Below, piece by piece: positions 5,680 through 5,831 of a stretch of DNA of 5,831 nt (positions within the stretch are counted from its first letter, which is position 1; each line of letters starts with the position of its first letter). The position numbers and the translations under genes are program-made. The stretch is from an uncultured Collinsella sp. (GTDB taxonomy: Bacteria; Actinomycetota; Coriobacteriia; Coriobacteriales; Coriobacteriaceae), in assembly GCA_958453575.1 (NCBI GenBank), contig CAUDYH010000091.1:1-5831 (forward strand). Direction: 5' to 3'. The notes under the pieces are model-generated. The model saw nothing but the letters and a program-made list of their open reading frames with translations. It was not told the origin of the DNA and did not search any database.

Positions 5680-5831
5680 GTTCCTACCAGGCTGTGGTTG
5701 CGGACGGACGAAATGCCCGTCCTAGTCCAAGACAGACGCGGTCAAAGGGATCCACGTAAGCGACCGCGTGCGCGCGGCGCGATCATGGCGCGTCCTAGAT
5801 GTAAGCCGCACCGTCCGTTCTACTTTCTTTG
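5680..5831 (+). promoter_or_regulatory. Probable ribosomal protein L10 leader (rplJ autoregulatory RNA), running to the window edge
   Basis: In many bacteria the rplJ-rplL mRNA leader binds the L10(L12)n complex, which represses its own expression. The sequence shows GTGGTTGC (5693-5700) and TAGTCCAAGACAGACGCGG (5723-5741), which closely match what I remember of the L10-leader core (TAGTCCAAAGACAG...AGG in Bacillus). Visible stems are an outer CGGACGG/CCGTCCG (5701-5707 with 5811-5817), a perfect 8-bp ACGCGGTC/GACCGCGT (5736-5743 with 5762-5769) and a GC-rich hairpin (about 5771-5792). No start codon with a ribosome binding site occurs before the edge, so the gene, predicted to be rplJ, begins beyond base 5831. 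The identification rests on recalled consensus and structure; another structured leader is possible. Confidence 0.7.

Overview
The window reads as chromosomal DNA of a GC-rich Gram-positive bacterium, most likely of the class Coriobacteriia (Actinomycetota) and probably Collinsella or a near relative. This is inferred from the GC-rich coding DNA, from RicT and ComFC proteins lying together with a thymidylate kinase/HolB pair, and from a 369-residue protein of a type I associate with Coriobacteriia. I could not run a database search, so the taxon is an inference.

Bases 1-3241 hold a tight, co-directional housekeeping cluster. It comprises the 3' end of thymidylate kinase (tmk), the clamp-loader subunit delta' (holB, 1 nt after tmk) and the PSP1/RicT protein (ricT, overlapping holB by 10 nt). 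This resembles the Firmicutes order tmk-...-holB-yaaT and links dTTP supply, replisome loading and RNA processing. RicT carries an extra cysteine cluster and a basic, low-complexity tail of roughly 240 residues.

Bases 3242-4150 hold a short intergenic leader with a hairpin directly before the start codon, then a comF-family phosphoribosyltransferase gene with two pairs of zinc-ribbon-like CxxC motifs. Bases 4161-5270 hold a gene for a protein of unknown function. Its C-terminal part looks like a Vsr/DUF559-type PD-(D/E)XK nuclease fold, and the whole resembles AbiEi/DUF559-like proteins. It starts 10 nt after comF and is probably co-transcribed with it.

Bases 5271-5831 hold no convincing protein gene but are full of structure. 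There is an imperfect long inverted repeat (51-nt arms, 123-nt spacer), a perfect 13-bp GC-rich stem-loop, a segment bounded by 7-nt inverted repeats, and a promoter with a consensus -10 box. After the promoter comes a structured leader that I read as a ribosomal protein L10 leader, implying that rplJ (then rplL) begins just beyond the right edge. The most unusual items are the inverted repeat, whose two arms encode nearly the same short peptide on opposite strands, and the competing stems in the leader.
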